A stretch of DNA of 36,787 nucleotides, from assembly GCF_003240585.1 (NCBI RefSeq), contig NZ_PCDP01000056.1, positions 1 to 36,787 of the forward strand, written 5' to 3'. Positions 16,173 through 24,252 of the stretch are shown piece after piece. A model generated the notes under the pieces. The model saw nothing but the letters and a program-made list of their open reading frames with translations. It searched no databases and had not been told where the DNA came from. Every line of letters starts with the position of its first letter. Position 1 is the stretch's first letter. The stretch is from Arminella tubonensis (GTDB taxonomy: Bacteria; Pseudomonadota; Alphaproteobacteria; Rhizobiales; Rhizobiaceae). Both the position numbers and the translations under genes were made by a program.

Positions 16173-16207
16173 GACCGCCTCGACGCCGCCCGAGGCGGTC
16201 TTTTTTT
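16173..16207 (+). terminator. Rho-independent terminator without an upstream gene
   Basis: A perfect 9-bp stem (GACCGCCTC / GAGGCGGTC) with a 10-base loop is followed at once by seven T residues on the plus strand. No plus-strand gene is recognised upstream. It could end a small RNA or be the leftover of a lost gene. Confidence 0.75.
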
Positions 16208-16278
16208 GTCGTTCAAAGGTGAGTGCAACGAATGGCCCACGGCTTTCGTGAATGACGGAATAGGTTTCTGGCTCTCGG

Positions 16279-16614
16279 TCAGAACTTCTGCTTTGCCCTC
16301 TTCGGCATAAAGTAGGTTCGGATATTGACGAGTGCTTCGGCGACGTCAGCAGCATCCTGGCGGGTGGCTTTCCGTTTTGCCTCGCCGAGCTTGCGGATGG
16401 GTGCGATGATATCGCCAGTGACAGCATGACCCCGAAGGACGGGCTGCCAAAGCTTGGGCGCGTACCCTGTTCCCAGCAGAAAGCAGAGGTCTCAATCGAA
16501 GATATCAAAGGTCTGATCATCGATCCTGGTGAACCTGGGCCGGTGGTCTTTCGGTGTTTCGGACAGGCTCGCCGAGATGCGGTTATACTCCGCAACGATC
16601 GTCTGCACGGCCTG
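16279..16614 (-). pseudogene. C-terminal gene fragment with an in-frame TGA, cut by an IS5 end
   Basis: In one minus-strand frame the sequence reads AVQTIVAEYNRISASLSETP and RFTRIDDQTFDIFD, a TGA, then DLCFLLGTGYAPKLWQPVLR, GHAVTGDIIAPIRKLGEAKR, QDAADVAEALVNIRTYFMPK and a stop. Continuity on both sides of the TGA and the natural-looking basic C-terminus argue for one former gene of at least 110 codons. Its 5' part was removed at the junction with the IS5-type repeat at 16615. I do not recognise the family. Confidence 0.45.
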
Positions 16615-16918
16615 ACACCATGCCCAGGGACAAGGCTGTCTCGATCGCAAGATCAGAATAGCGAGGCTGGCCACCACGGGTCTTGCGTCTTGGAGCTGAC
16701 CACATCGCAAGCGCCTCCGGTGTCAGCCACAAGGTCAAGCCTCCACGTCGCCGAAGCCCCGCCTCATATTCCGACCAGTTCGTCACCTTGAACTTCATCT
16801 TGCCGATGTGATGACGGCGGGCGGCATTGCGTTTGAAAGGCATGACTGCGACAGACCGGCTATTGAGATCCCCGCTCGAATAAATCACGACAACTGAATG
16901 ATCCGTGCACCAAAGCCG
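16615..16918. repeat. 304-bp direct repeat, copy 2 (5' end of an IS5-type element)
   Basis: This is the second copy of 129-432. On the minus strand it encodes the IS5-type transposase N-terminus from ATG 16843-16841 to about LGMVSG, and is then cut at 16615. Its outer end at 16918 abuts a phosphodiesterase gene fragment, so the element's terminus interrupted or replaced that gene's 3' end. Confidence 0.9.
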
Positions 16919-17548
16919 TTTGCCGCCGGAAATCTCTTTGCGCCAGCGCGGCACAAAAGTGGCCAGCATCGCGTCCATGGCAAACAGCGCATGATCCATT
17001 TCGCCACAATCATGACCATAGCGGTGTCCCATCGAATCAGCGTGCAGGTATGGAGAATGCCGTAGTCGATGCCGTGACGCTCTGCCAGCATAGTCAGCGT
17101 GGCAAACAAATCCGTATCGCTGGGCGTCATGGTTCTTGTGATCGTAGCCGGTCATCGTGTGAAAACGACCATGGGTGATCGGCCCGCCAGGTTCGTCATA
17201 CTCGATGTCGCGGACGAGATCGAAGGGCACGCGGTTGAAGAACATCGACCAGAACGAATGCGTGACCGCACCTGTCTTGCCCCCCGCTTTCACAACTTCA
17301 GAAAATATGTCGGACTGTTTTACCCGAAACAGCGTTTCGTTGGAAACCACATGGTGGACCTGCGGCGATACGCCGGTGTGGATCGAGGCGTAACAAGAGG
17401 CGGAGGTCGAGGGCAGCACGGAGCGCATCTTCCAAACGCGCGCATCGCCCGACTGCACCCACCCTTCGAGGTTGCCCATATATTTGCGCCAGTTGCGGCA
17501 TGGCAGGCCATCGAGGACAATAAGAAGAAGTTTCGAGCGAAGCGGCAT
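16919..17548 (-). pseudogene. Type I phosphodiesterase / alkaline-phosphatase-like gene, 3'-truncated and frameshifted
   Basis: From ATG 17548-17546 the product reads KLLLIVLDGLPCRNW, PSTSASCYASIHTGVSPQ and THSFWSMFFNRVPFDLVRD. The frame shifts near 17130 (into TDLFATLTMLAERHGIDYGI) and back near 17045 to DSMGHRYGHDCGEMDHALFA. The early DG, the central Ser/Thr block and the DSMGHRYG motif are those of metal-dependent phosphodiesterases and nucleotide pyrophosphatases. The C-terminal metal ligands are lost where the IS5 end begins at 16918. The 5' side is joined to another IS5 fragment at about 17548, so the original start could also be lost. It is inactive as read. Confidence 0.7.
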
Positions 17549-17890
17549 CATAGGTTCCGTCGGCTGTGAACTGGTCAATTTCGCCGTCGATCTGGCTGAG
17601 CAACGGCTCCACCTGGGAAGGATCATCCGTGTCCTGGTCGGTCAGCCTTTGGGCAATGATCTCGCCACTATTGGCAAAAGCACTGCCGGATGGAATTTGC
17701 GCCATGTGGGGCGTGATCTTGGCGCCATGTTTCTCCTCCAGCCATTGCCCGGCGCCGTACACCCTTGACCCCGTGCTATCGACCAGCACATGCAGCGGAC
17801 CCTCCGGCCGAGGCGGGTTTCCTCGGGCGGGTGGCCTCCATTTCTGTGCCGGGCGGCTCAGCGTCGTATGATCGGGGACGGGCATATCAA
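17549..17890 (-). pseudogene. IS5-family transposase, central fragment
   Basis: The minus strand encodes MPVPDHTTLSRPAQKW, EGPLHVLVDSTGSRVYGAGQ, GEIIAQRLTDQDTDDPSQV and QFTADGTYDA. This is the segment containing the first catalytic Asp (LVDSTG) and the TADGxYD block of the IS5 DDE core. About 18 codons in the middle (after WLEEKHGAK) are out of frame. On the minus strand this central part lies upstream of the N-terminal part (16615-16843), the reverse of the native order, so the region was rearranged. Confidence 0.75.
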
Positions 17891-17892
17891 GT

Positions 17893-17911
17893 GGTTCTGT
17901 CGCAAACTTTT
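17893..17911 (+). repeat. IS6-type terminal inverted repeat, second end
   Basis: GGTTCTGTCGCAAACTTTT is the inverse of 852-870. It abuts the IS5 fragment on its left. The sequence to its right does not encode a recognisable IS6 transposase, so only the terminus remains. Confidence 0.6.
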
Positions 17912-18554
17912 CACGGGATTTGCAGCCAGTTTGATCATGCCATAGATCTGGCCCGGGCCCGAAGATGAGCAGGCAGATTGAGTTTCCAGTCGCCGATACC
18001 AGCCAGATGTCGGTTGCAGCCTGCGCTTGCGCCTGCTTGATCAGCCAGGCGCAGAGGCGTCACCGTCAGCGACACTAGGCCAGACTGCGACGCTGGCAGC
18101 CATCGGCAAAAGACTGCATTGCAACAGGAATATTGGCGATAAAGTTGATTCTTATGTTCAATGCAACCGCTATGACGCAACTAAAATTGAATATAATAGG
18201 GAATGAGAGTATTTCTGGTCGATTATTCCAATGTTCACCCACCAAAGATTGAACTTCCAGCAGATCTTGTCAATTTAACCATGTTTATAGTTCATATTTG
18301 TTTCATCCCCGACAGATCTTGCAACTTAACTGTATTAATTAAGCGTATAATTTGGCCAAAATGCTTTTAAACTATCCAATTGCTGCTATGTGTGGCGATT
18401 TTTTCGATCTTTGATCAAATAAATTGCTTAATTACTCAAATTTAAATCAAAATGTCGAAATATATACCATCTTATGTTGCGTTGCAAAAAAACGGCAAAA
18501 TGGATAACCTTTTGTTAACGCAACATCAGTCTCTACGTATCGAGGGTAGACAGG
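17912..18554 (+). promoter_or_regulatory. Long AT-rich leader of the cellulose operon
   Basis: There is no credible gene here. From about 18110 to 18554 the sequence turns strikingly AT-rich for this genome, with many TTAATTAA- and AAATTTAAAT-like tracts. A 10-bp inverted repeat (ATGTTGCGTT at 18474-18483, AACGCAACAT at 18517-18526, 33-base loop) lies 28 bp before the bcsA start. GAGGG at 18542-18546 is the probable ribosome-binding site. Such AT-rich leaders in rhizobia are typical targets of Ros/MucR-type repressors; that link is an inference. Confidence 0.55.
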
Positions 18555-20795
18555 ATGAGTAAAAAATTTTCCTTTGTCATCTGGGCACTTAGTTCCGCTC
18601 TAGCCGCGTTCCTTATAACGCAACCGCTAGGCAACTCAGTTCAAATAGTTCTTTCCGTATTCGTCATCGGCATCCTTGCCATGATAAGTATACTTCGGCT
18701 CGACGGTATTTGGCGACATGTCTTCCTGGCGCTCGGCACAGTCGTGGTGCTACGCTACGCCTATTGGCGAACGACAAGCACGCTTCCGCCGATCGACGAC
18801 CTTTATTCGTTCATTCCCGGCATCCTGCTCTACGCGGTGGAGATGTACTGCATCGCTATGCTGGCTGCGAACCTGTTCGTGGTCTCGGACCCCTATGAAC
18901 GGCCGCCAGCGCCGCGCTTAAAGGATGAAGATTGCCCGACGGTCGATGTTTTCGTGCCCTCCTACAACGAAAGCAGCGATATCCTCGCATTGACGCTCTC
19001 CTCGGCCAAGGCAATGCATTATCCGAAAGACAAGCTGAACATCTTCCTCCTCGACGATGGCGGCACTGATCAGAAGCGCAACTCTCCGAATCCGGAGGTC
19101 TCCGAAGCCGCCCACAAGCGTGCCACCGAGCTCAAGGACCTCTGCGCAGATCTCGGCGTCACCTACATGACCCGTGCCGAAAACGCCCATGCCAAGGCCG
19201 GCAACCTCAACAACGGCCTGATGCGCACAGACGGCGAGCTCGTTGTCGTCTTCGACGCGGACCACGCACCGGAGCGCAACTTCCTGCAGGAAACCATCGG
19301 GTACTTCTCCGAGAACGAGAAGCTCTTCCTGGTCCAGACGCCGCACTTCTTCTCCAACCCGGACCCGATCGAGCATAACCTCGGCACCTTCACCCACATG
19401 CCGTCTGAAAACGAGATGTTCTACGGCAAAATCCAGAAGGGTCTTGACCGCTGGAACGCCGCCTTCTTCTGCGGCTCGGCGGCAGTACTGCGCCGCGAGG
19501 CGCTCGACGAGGTCGGCGGTTTCTCCGGCGTCACCATCACCGAGGATTGCGAGACGGCGCTCGAACTGCACTCCCGCGGCTGGCACAGCGCCTATGTCGA
19601 CAAGCCGCTGATCTCCGGCCTGCAGCCGGAAACCTTCTCCAGCTTCATCGGTCAGCGTTCGCGCTGGTGCCAGGGCATGATCCAGATCCTGTTGCTCAAG
19701 AACCCGCTTTTCAAGGCCGGCCTCACCCTGCCCCAGCGCATCTGCTACCTGTCGACGGCAATGTTCTGGTTCTTCCCGGTCTATTGCGCCGTGTTCTTCT
19801 GCGCGCCGCTGCTCTTCATCCTGTTCAACATGAAGTTCTTCGTCGCATCCTCGGGTGACTTCCTCGCCTATTCGGTCACCTACCTCGTCGTCACCGAGCT
19901 GATCCGCAACCATCTCTACGGCAAGGTTCGCTGGCCCTGGGTTTCCGAACTCTATTCCTACACCCAGTCAGTCTACCTGTTGCGCGCCGTCGTCAGCGTC
20001 ATCGCCCATCCGCGCCGGCCGACCTTCAACGTCACAGCAAAGGGCATGTCGACCCGGGGCGATCGCCTGTCGGAACTGTCCCTGCCTTATTTCCTGATCT
20101 TCGCGGTTCTCGGCCTTACGCTCTTCGTGGCCGCCTATCGCTACAGCACCGAGCCTGAAATCAGCGGTCAGCTCTTGATCGTCGGCGGCTGGAACTGCCT
20201 GAACCTGATCATCGCAGGGGCAGCACTCGGCGTGGTCACCGAACGGCGCAACGATGTGGCCGGCATCCAGCTCCCGAGCAGCGCCAGCGTCCAGCTGACC
20301 TTTGGCGAAACCGTCCTCTCCGGCACGGTCATCGAAGCCTCGTCTGCGGGCGCCAGGGTGATGCTTGCGCGCAATGCCGGAACGGCGCTGCGCAAGGGCG
20401 ACTACGGCCGCCTGTCGCTGACCTCGCCTTCAAGTAACCTGATCGTCTCCTCTATGCCGATCACGATCAGCGCCCAGGCCACCGGTGAGAACACCCCGAC
20501 CGTCCTGAAGTTCGATCCTGAAGCGCATCACTACCCGATCATCTCGGAGCTGATGTTCCGCGATCTCGATCAGGTGCGCGCCCTCCGGGCAAAACGTCAA
20601 AAGCGCGTCAGCATGATTGGAAGCAGCTTGACCTTCATCAAATGGGCAATCAGCTGCCCGATCGCAGCACTCGGGCTCGCCATGTCCGGCGGTTCCTCAG
20701 ACGGCGACGTCAAGCAGCAGAAGATCAGCCAGCCAGCCAATTCCAATGAGGTGCCGCTTCTGGTTTCCGTCAACGCAAAGGGAGGTGTCCTGTGA
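18555..20795 (+). CDS. bcsA: Cellulose synthase catalytic subunit
   Basis: A 746-aa GT2 processive glycosyltransferase that polymerises UDP-glucose and extrudes the chain through its membrane channel. Visible motifs: DDG (167-169), DAD (234-236), TED (329-331), QRSRW (367-371) and the gating loop FNVTAKG (491-497). There are four N-terminal and about four C-terminal membrane spans. A PilZ-like region follows (about 562-680), but the c-di-GMP signature looks degenerate: ERRND at 563-567 instead of RxxxR, and EASSAG at 594-599 instead of D/NxSxxG. The first about 60 codons are more AT-rich than the rest. It overlaps bcsB by 4 bases. In Agrobacterium the gene is named celA. Confidence 0.97.
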   Translation: MSKKFSFVIWALSSALAAFLITQPLGNSVQIVLSVFVIGILAMISILRLDGIWRHVFLALGTVVVLRYAYWRTTSTLPPIDDLYSFIPGILLYAVEMYCIAMLAANLFVVSDPYERPPAPRLKDEDCPTVDVFVPSYNESSDILALTLSSAKAMHYPKDKLNIFLLDDGGTDQKRNSPNPEVSEAAHKRATELKDLCADLGVTYMTRAENAHAKAGNLNNGLMRTDGELVVVFDADHAPERNFLQETIGYFSENEKLFLVQTPHFFSNPDPIEHNLGTFTHMPSENEMFYGKIQKGLDRWNAAFFCGSAAVLRREALDEVGGFSGVTITEDCETALELHSRGWHSAYVDKPLISGLQPETFSSFIGQRSRWCQGMIQILLLKNPLFKAGLTLPQRICYLSTAMFWFFPVYCAVFFCAPLLFILFNMKFFVASSGDFLAYSVTYLVVTELIRNHLYGKVRWPWVSELYSYTQSVYLLRAVVSVIAHPRRPTFNVTAKGMSTRGDRLSELSLPYFLIFAVLGLTLFVAAYRYSTEPEISGQLLIVGGWNCLNLIIAGAALGVVTERRNDVAGIQLPSSASVQLTFGETVLSGTVIEASSAGARVMLARNAGTALRKGDYGRLSLTSPSSNLIVSSMPITISAQATGENTPTVLKFDPEAHHYPIISELMFRDLDQVRALRAKRQKRVSMIGSSLTFIKWAISCPIAALGLAMSGGSSDGDVKQQKISQPANSNEVPLLVSVNAKGGVL

Positions 20796-23164
20796 GCACG
20801 CTCGCCCGTTACAAGATCGCCATGGCCTGCGCAGCGCTCGGCATCCTGGCAACCAACAGCGCCGTGGCGCAGGAGCAGGGCTTCTCCCTCTCCGGCCTCG
20901 GCCCCAAGCCGGCAGCAACCGTCGCAGTGCCGGTGGAGATCAACGGCAACCTGCGCCGCATCGCCGCCGACCGCAGCGCCCTGTTCTTTAACGGCGAAAG
21001 CGCCAGCAACGAATATCCGTTCTACGCGCTTCCCTCCGAAATCGCCGGCTCCGCCAAGCTGATGCTGACACTGCAGACCGCCATCTCGGCCGCACCGGAG
21101 CGTTCCCAGATGCGCGTCTTCGTCAACGACCAGGAGTTGGGGACGGTGCGCCTCGAGGCCGGCGATCCGCATCGCGTCGAGTTCTCGGTGCCGAGCGGCC
21201 TCATCCAGCCGGGCTACAATGCCGTATCGATCCTCGTCGACCAGAAGCACCGCGTCGACTGCTCGGTCGATGCCACCTACGAACTCTGGACGCAGATCGA
21301 TCCGGAACGCAGCGGCTTCGTCTTCGCCAACGCGTCGAAGCCCGACGGCAATTCCATGCCCGACCTGATCGCACTCGGCGGCCTGGCCAACGGCCGCACC
21401 CCGATCCGCGGCCACGTGCTGCCGGGCGCCCCGCGCAGCGACATCAACCGCACCATGGCGGCCGTCCAGTCGCTCGCCCTTCTCGGCAGCTTCGACCATC
21501 CCACCGTTCAGATCGCAACCACCCAGAGCACTGAGCCCGGCATCGACGTCGTCGTCGGCACCTACAGCACGGCGGGTGACATCCTCGGCGACAACCCCGA
21601 CGGAAAGAGCATCAAGGACGGCATCAGCATCCTCTCGTCGGCCGACGGCAAGCGTAAGACGCTGCTGGTCACCGCGCGCACCGCAGAGGACCTGGACAGC
21701 TCCGTCACACTGCTGACGGCCATGGCCGAAAAGCAACAGCATGACGGTACGCCACAGGGTTTGCGGGCACTGATCAACATGAAGGGACGGCTGCTTGCAC
21801 CGGCGACGCAGGTTCCGCTGCGCAATCTCGGCTTCATCACCGAGCCCTTCACGGGCCGCTTCTATAGCCAACAGGTCAATTTCTCCCTGCCGTCCGACTT
21901 CTATCCGGGAGACTATGCGGCCCTCGTGCTGCACCTCAATGCACAATATGCAGCTGGCCTTTCCAAGGACGCCGAGCTGATCGTGCGCGCCAACAGCGAG
22001 ACGGTCGCTGACATCCCCCTCGGGGCCGGCCGCAACGGGCTGATCCAGGACCAGAGCCTACCGATCCCGCTCAACAAGCTGCGACCGGGCGAAAACACCA
22101 TCCAGATCGAAGCCCGCCTGCCGACGCCCAGCGATGCGGTCTGCGAACCGGTCGCCAGTTCCCAGGAGCGGCCGCGCATGCTGATCCTCGGCGACAGCTA
22201 TCTCGACGTGCCGAACTTCGCCCGCGTCGGACGCTACCCCGACATCGCCGCGCTCGTTTCGGGTTCGTCGCTCCAGAAGCAGGCAAATGCGGCATCGCCG
22301 CTGCCGGTCTTCGTGCCGAACTTCAATCCGGCAGCGCTGGACGCCGCCGGCTCCTTCCTGGCCAAGATGGCCTATTCGTCAGGCCATGTGCTGTCCGTCG
22401 ACGTGACCCCGTCGATACCGGATGTACAGCAGCCAACCATGATGGCCTTCGGCACCTATGGCGATCTACCGCGAGACATGCTCGACAAGGTTGGCCTCGA
22501 GCTGCAGGGCATGGCCGGCGGCCCGGCGTTTTCACCCGGCGAACCGGGTCCTGCCGCCATCGTTCCGTCGCTGTCGCTCGCAGCCGCATCGGCCCTCGAC
22601 GCGCAGCCCGAGACGAAAACCGCCGACGCTTCACCTGCCGACGGTGTACAGGCGCGGCTGTCCGCCACGGTCGGACATCTCGGCGACAGTGTCATCGCGA
22701 TGAAGGACGAGATGGCATCCTATGCCAATGTGATCGTCTCCCGACTGCGCTTCCGCGCCAACACCGCCGGCGGCACGGACGGCAAGCGCTTCCAGCCCTC
22801 GGGCAACGCGGCGTTCCTAATCGCCCAAAACGAGGTCGACGCAGGCGGTGCCTGGACGATCGTAACCGCGCCGACGAGCGCACAGCTCTCGGCCAATGTC
22901 GACGCCATCATGGGTCGCGCCACCTGGAGCCGCCTCAACGGGTCGATCCAGTCCTTCAGCGCCAGCGGCCAGGTGGTCGACGAAGTCGAACCGACGCGCG
23001 TGGCACTGTTTCAGACACAGGCGGCATCCGTGGGCAATCTGCGGCTGGTGGTGGCTGGCTGGTTCTCCAACCACGTCTGGGAATACACGCTCGCCCAGAT
23101 CGGTGCTGCCATCCTGCTCGGCATCTCGACCTTCCTGCTCCTCAAGCTGGGACGGGCACGATGA
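20792..23164 (+). CDS. bcsB: Cellulose synthase periplasmic subunit BcsB
   Basis: 790 aa from a GTG start that overlaps the bcsA stop. It has a signal peptide (residues 1-27, ending SAVAQEQG), a large periplasmic region of carbohydrate-binding and flavodoxin-like repeats (LRVFVNDQE-like and GFITEPFTGRFY segments), and a single C-terminal membrane anchor (about 762-785, QIGAAILLGISTFLLLKLG). BcsB binds BcsA through this anchor and guides the nascent glucan across the periplasm. No enzymatic motif is expected. Its stop overlaps the bcsZ start by 4 bases, giving tight coupling. The identity rests on length, layout and position. Confidence 0.95.
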   Translation: MSTLARYKIAMACAALGILATNSAVAQEQGFSLSGLGPKPAATVAVPVEINGNLRRIAADRSALFFNGESASNEYPFYALPSEIAGSAKLMLTLQTAISAAPERSQMRVFVNDQELGTVRLEAGDPHRVEFSVPSGLIQPGYNAVSILVDQKHRVDCSVDATYELWTQIDPERSGFVFANASKPDGNSMPDLIALGGLANGRTPIRGHVLPGAPRSDINRTMAAVQSLALLGSFDHPTVQIATTQSTEPGIDVVVGTYSTAGDILGDNPDGKSIKDGISILSSADGKRKTLLVTARTAEDLDSSVTLLTAMAEKQQHDGTPQGLRALINMKGRLLAPATQVPLRNLGFITEPFTGRFYSQQVNFSLPSDFYPGDYAALVLHLNAQYAAGLSKDAELIVRANSETVADIPLGAGRNGLIQDQSLPIPLNKLRPGENTIQIEARLPTPSDAVCEPVASSQERPRMLILGDSYLDVPNFARVGRYPDIAALVSGSSLQKQANAASPLPVFVPNFNPAALDAAGSFLAKMAYSSGHVLSVDVTPSIPDVQQPTMMAFGTYGDLPRDMLDKVGLELQGMAGGPAFSPGEPGPAAIVPSLSLAAASALDAQPETKTADASPADGVQARLSATVGHLGDSVIAMKDEMASYANVIVSRLRFRANTAGGTDGKRFQPSGNAAFLIAQNEVDAGGAWTIVTAPTSAQLSANVDAIMGRATWSRLNGSIQSFSASGQVVDEVEPTRVALFQTQAASVGNLRLVVAGWFSNHVWEYTLAQIGAAILLGISTFLLLKLGRAR

Positions 23165-24252
23165 TCGGCAAGGGCGTCTACAACAGGCTGTTTCTGCTTG
23201 CCGGTGTCCTGACCTGCTCGCTGGGCATGGCGGGCACCCAGAGCAGCCAGGTCTTCATCCCCTCGGACTTCGTGTCGGGCGCCTGGCTCCTCTACCGCGA
23301 CAAATACGTCACGCCGGAAGGCCGGGTTGTCGACACCAGGGCAAACGACATCAGCCACAGCGAAGGTCAAGGCTACGGCATGCTGATCGCGGTGGCCGCC
23401 GATGACCGCCACAGCTTCGATCGCATGTGGGCCTGGACGAAGGCGAACCTCTACGTCAGCACCGACGGCCTTGCCGCGTGGCGCTGGGACCCGGCAGCCA
23501 CGCCGCACGTGACCGACACCAACAACGCCACCGACGGCGACCTGCTGATCGGCTGGGCGCTGTCACAAGCGGCACAGAAGTGGGGCGGGGACGGTTACGG
23601 CGACGCGGCAAAGCACATCGCCGACGCTATCGCCAGCAAGGTGGTGGTCGACACGAGCTACGGCAAGGTTCTGCTGCCCGGGGCCCACGGCTTTTCGCCG
23701 GCCGACCAGCCGGACGGCCCGGTCGTCAACCTGTCCTACTGGGTCTTCCCGGCCATCCGCGATTTGGGCGTCGTCTCCAGCTCGTTCCCCGCGGCCGCAC
23801 TGATCAAGACTGGGCTGTCCCTGACGAGAACGGCACGCTTCGGACCGGCTCACCTGCCCTCCGACTGGGTGTCTCTGCACGGCAAGAAGCCGCAGCCGGC
23901 AGCCGGCTACCCTGCGCAGTTCGGCCATGACGCTATCCGCGTTCCGCTCTACGTCGCCTGGTTCTCGAGGGACTATCCCGACATCCTGGCAACCTTCGCC
24001 GATGTCTGGCGCCAGCCCGCCGACAATACCATGGCGGTGATCGAGCTTGCCACCGCCACACCGATTTCCGGCATGCCCGATCCGGGCTACGCGGCCGTCG
24101 CCGATCTCGTCTCGTGCAGCCTCGGCCATGAGACGACCGCAAACCGTGCCGCCGCATTCGAAACGACGGACTACTATCCGTCGACCCTGCATCTCCTCAG
24201 TCTCATTGCTCTTGCAGAAAGGTATCCCCGATGCTTGCCAGATCTTCAGTGA
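23161..24252 (+). CDS. bcsZ: Periplasmic endo-1,4-beta-glucanase (GH8) of the cellulose operon
   Basis: 363 aa. A signal peptide (ending near LGMAGTQSSQ) is followed by a glycoside hydrolase family 8 domain. The catalytic acid is Glu68 in HSEGQGYGM; NNATDGDLLIGWAL (121-134) carries the conserved Asp residues. VNLSYWVFPAI and DAIRVPLYVAW are further family blocks. BcsZ trims cellulose in the periplasm and is needed for normal fibril formation; in Agrobacterium the gene is celC. The next gene starts 22 bases before its stop. Confidence 0.96.
   Translation: MIGKGVYNRLFLLAGVLTCSLGMAGTQSSQVFIPSDFVSGAWLLYRDKYVTPEGRVVDTRANDISHSEGQGYGMLIAVAADDRHSFDRMWAWTKANLYVSTDGLAAWRWDPAATPHVTDTNNATDGDLLIGWALSQAAQKWGGDGYGDAAKHIADAIASKVVVDTSYGKVLLPGAHGFSPADQPDGPVVNLSYWVFPAIRDLGVVSSSFPAAALIKTGLSLTRTARFGPAHLPSDWVSLHGKKPQPAAGYPAQFGHDAIRVPLYVAWFSRDYPDILATFADVWRQPADNTMAVIELATATPISGMPDPGYAAVADLVSCSLGHETTANRAAAFETTDYYPSTLHLLSLIALAERYPRCLPDLQ

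Noticed and set aside
16020..16595. 191-codon minus-strand frame
   Set aside because: It crosses the terminator hairpin and is out of frame with the coherent fragment at 16279-16614.
851..17911. Intact IS6 composite transposon with target duplication
   Set aside because: The 8 bases outside the two ends (GGTTCAAG and TATCAAGT) do not match in any orientation, and neither IS6 copy is complete, so only a relic can be claimed.
18319..18351. Sigma-70 promoter TTGCAA / TATAAT in the bcsA leader
   Set aside because: The spacing is 21 bp, too long for a standard promoter, and the tract is so AT-rich that such matches are expected by chance.
18918..19913. Long minus-strand open frame opposite bcsA
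   Set aside because: It is antisense to a clear bcsA reading with all motifs; its Glu/Val/Gly-rich product has no family features and comes from the GC-rich codon bias of the real gene.
20597..21946. 449-codon minus-strand open frame opposite bcsA/bcsB
   Set aside because: Low-complexity, Asp/Gly/Arg-rich shadow of bcsB; no motif.
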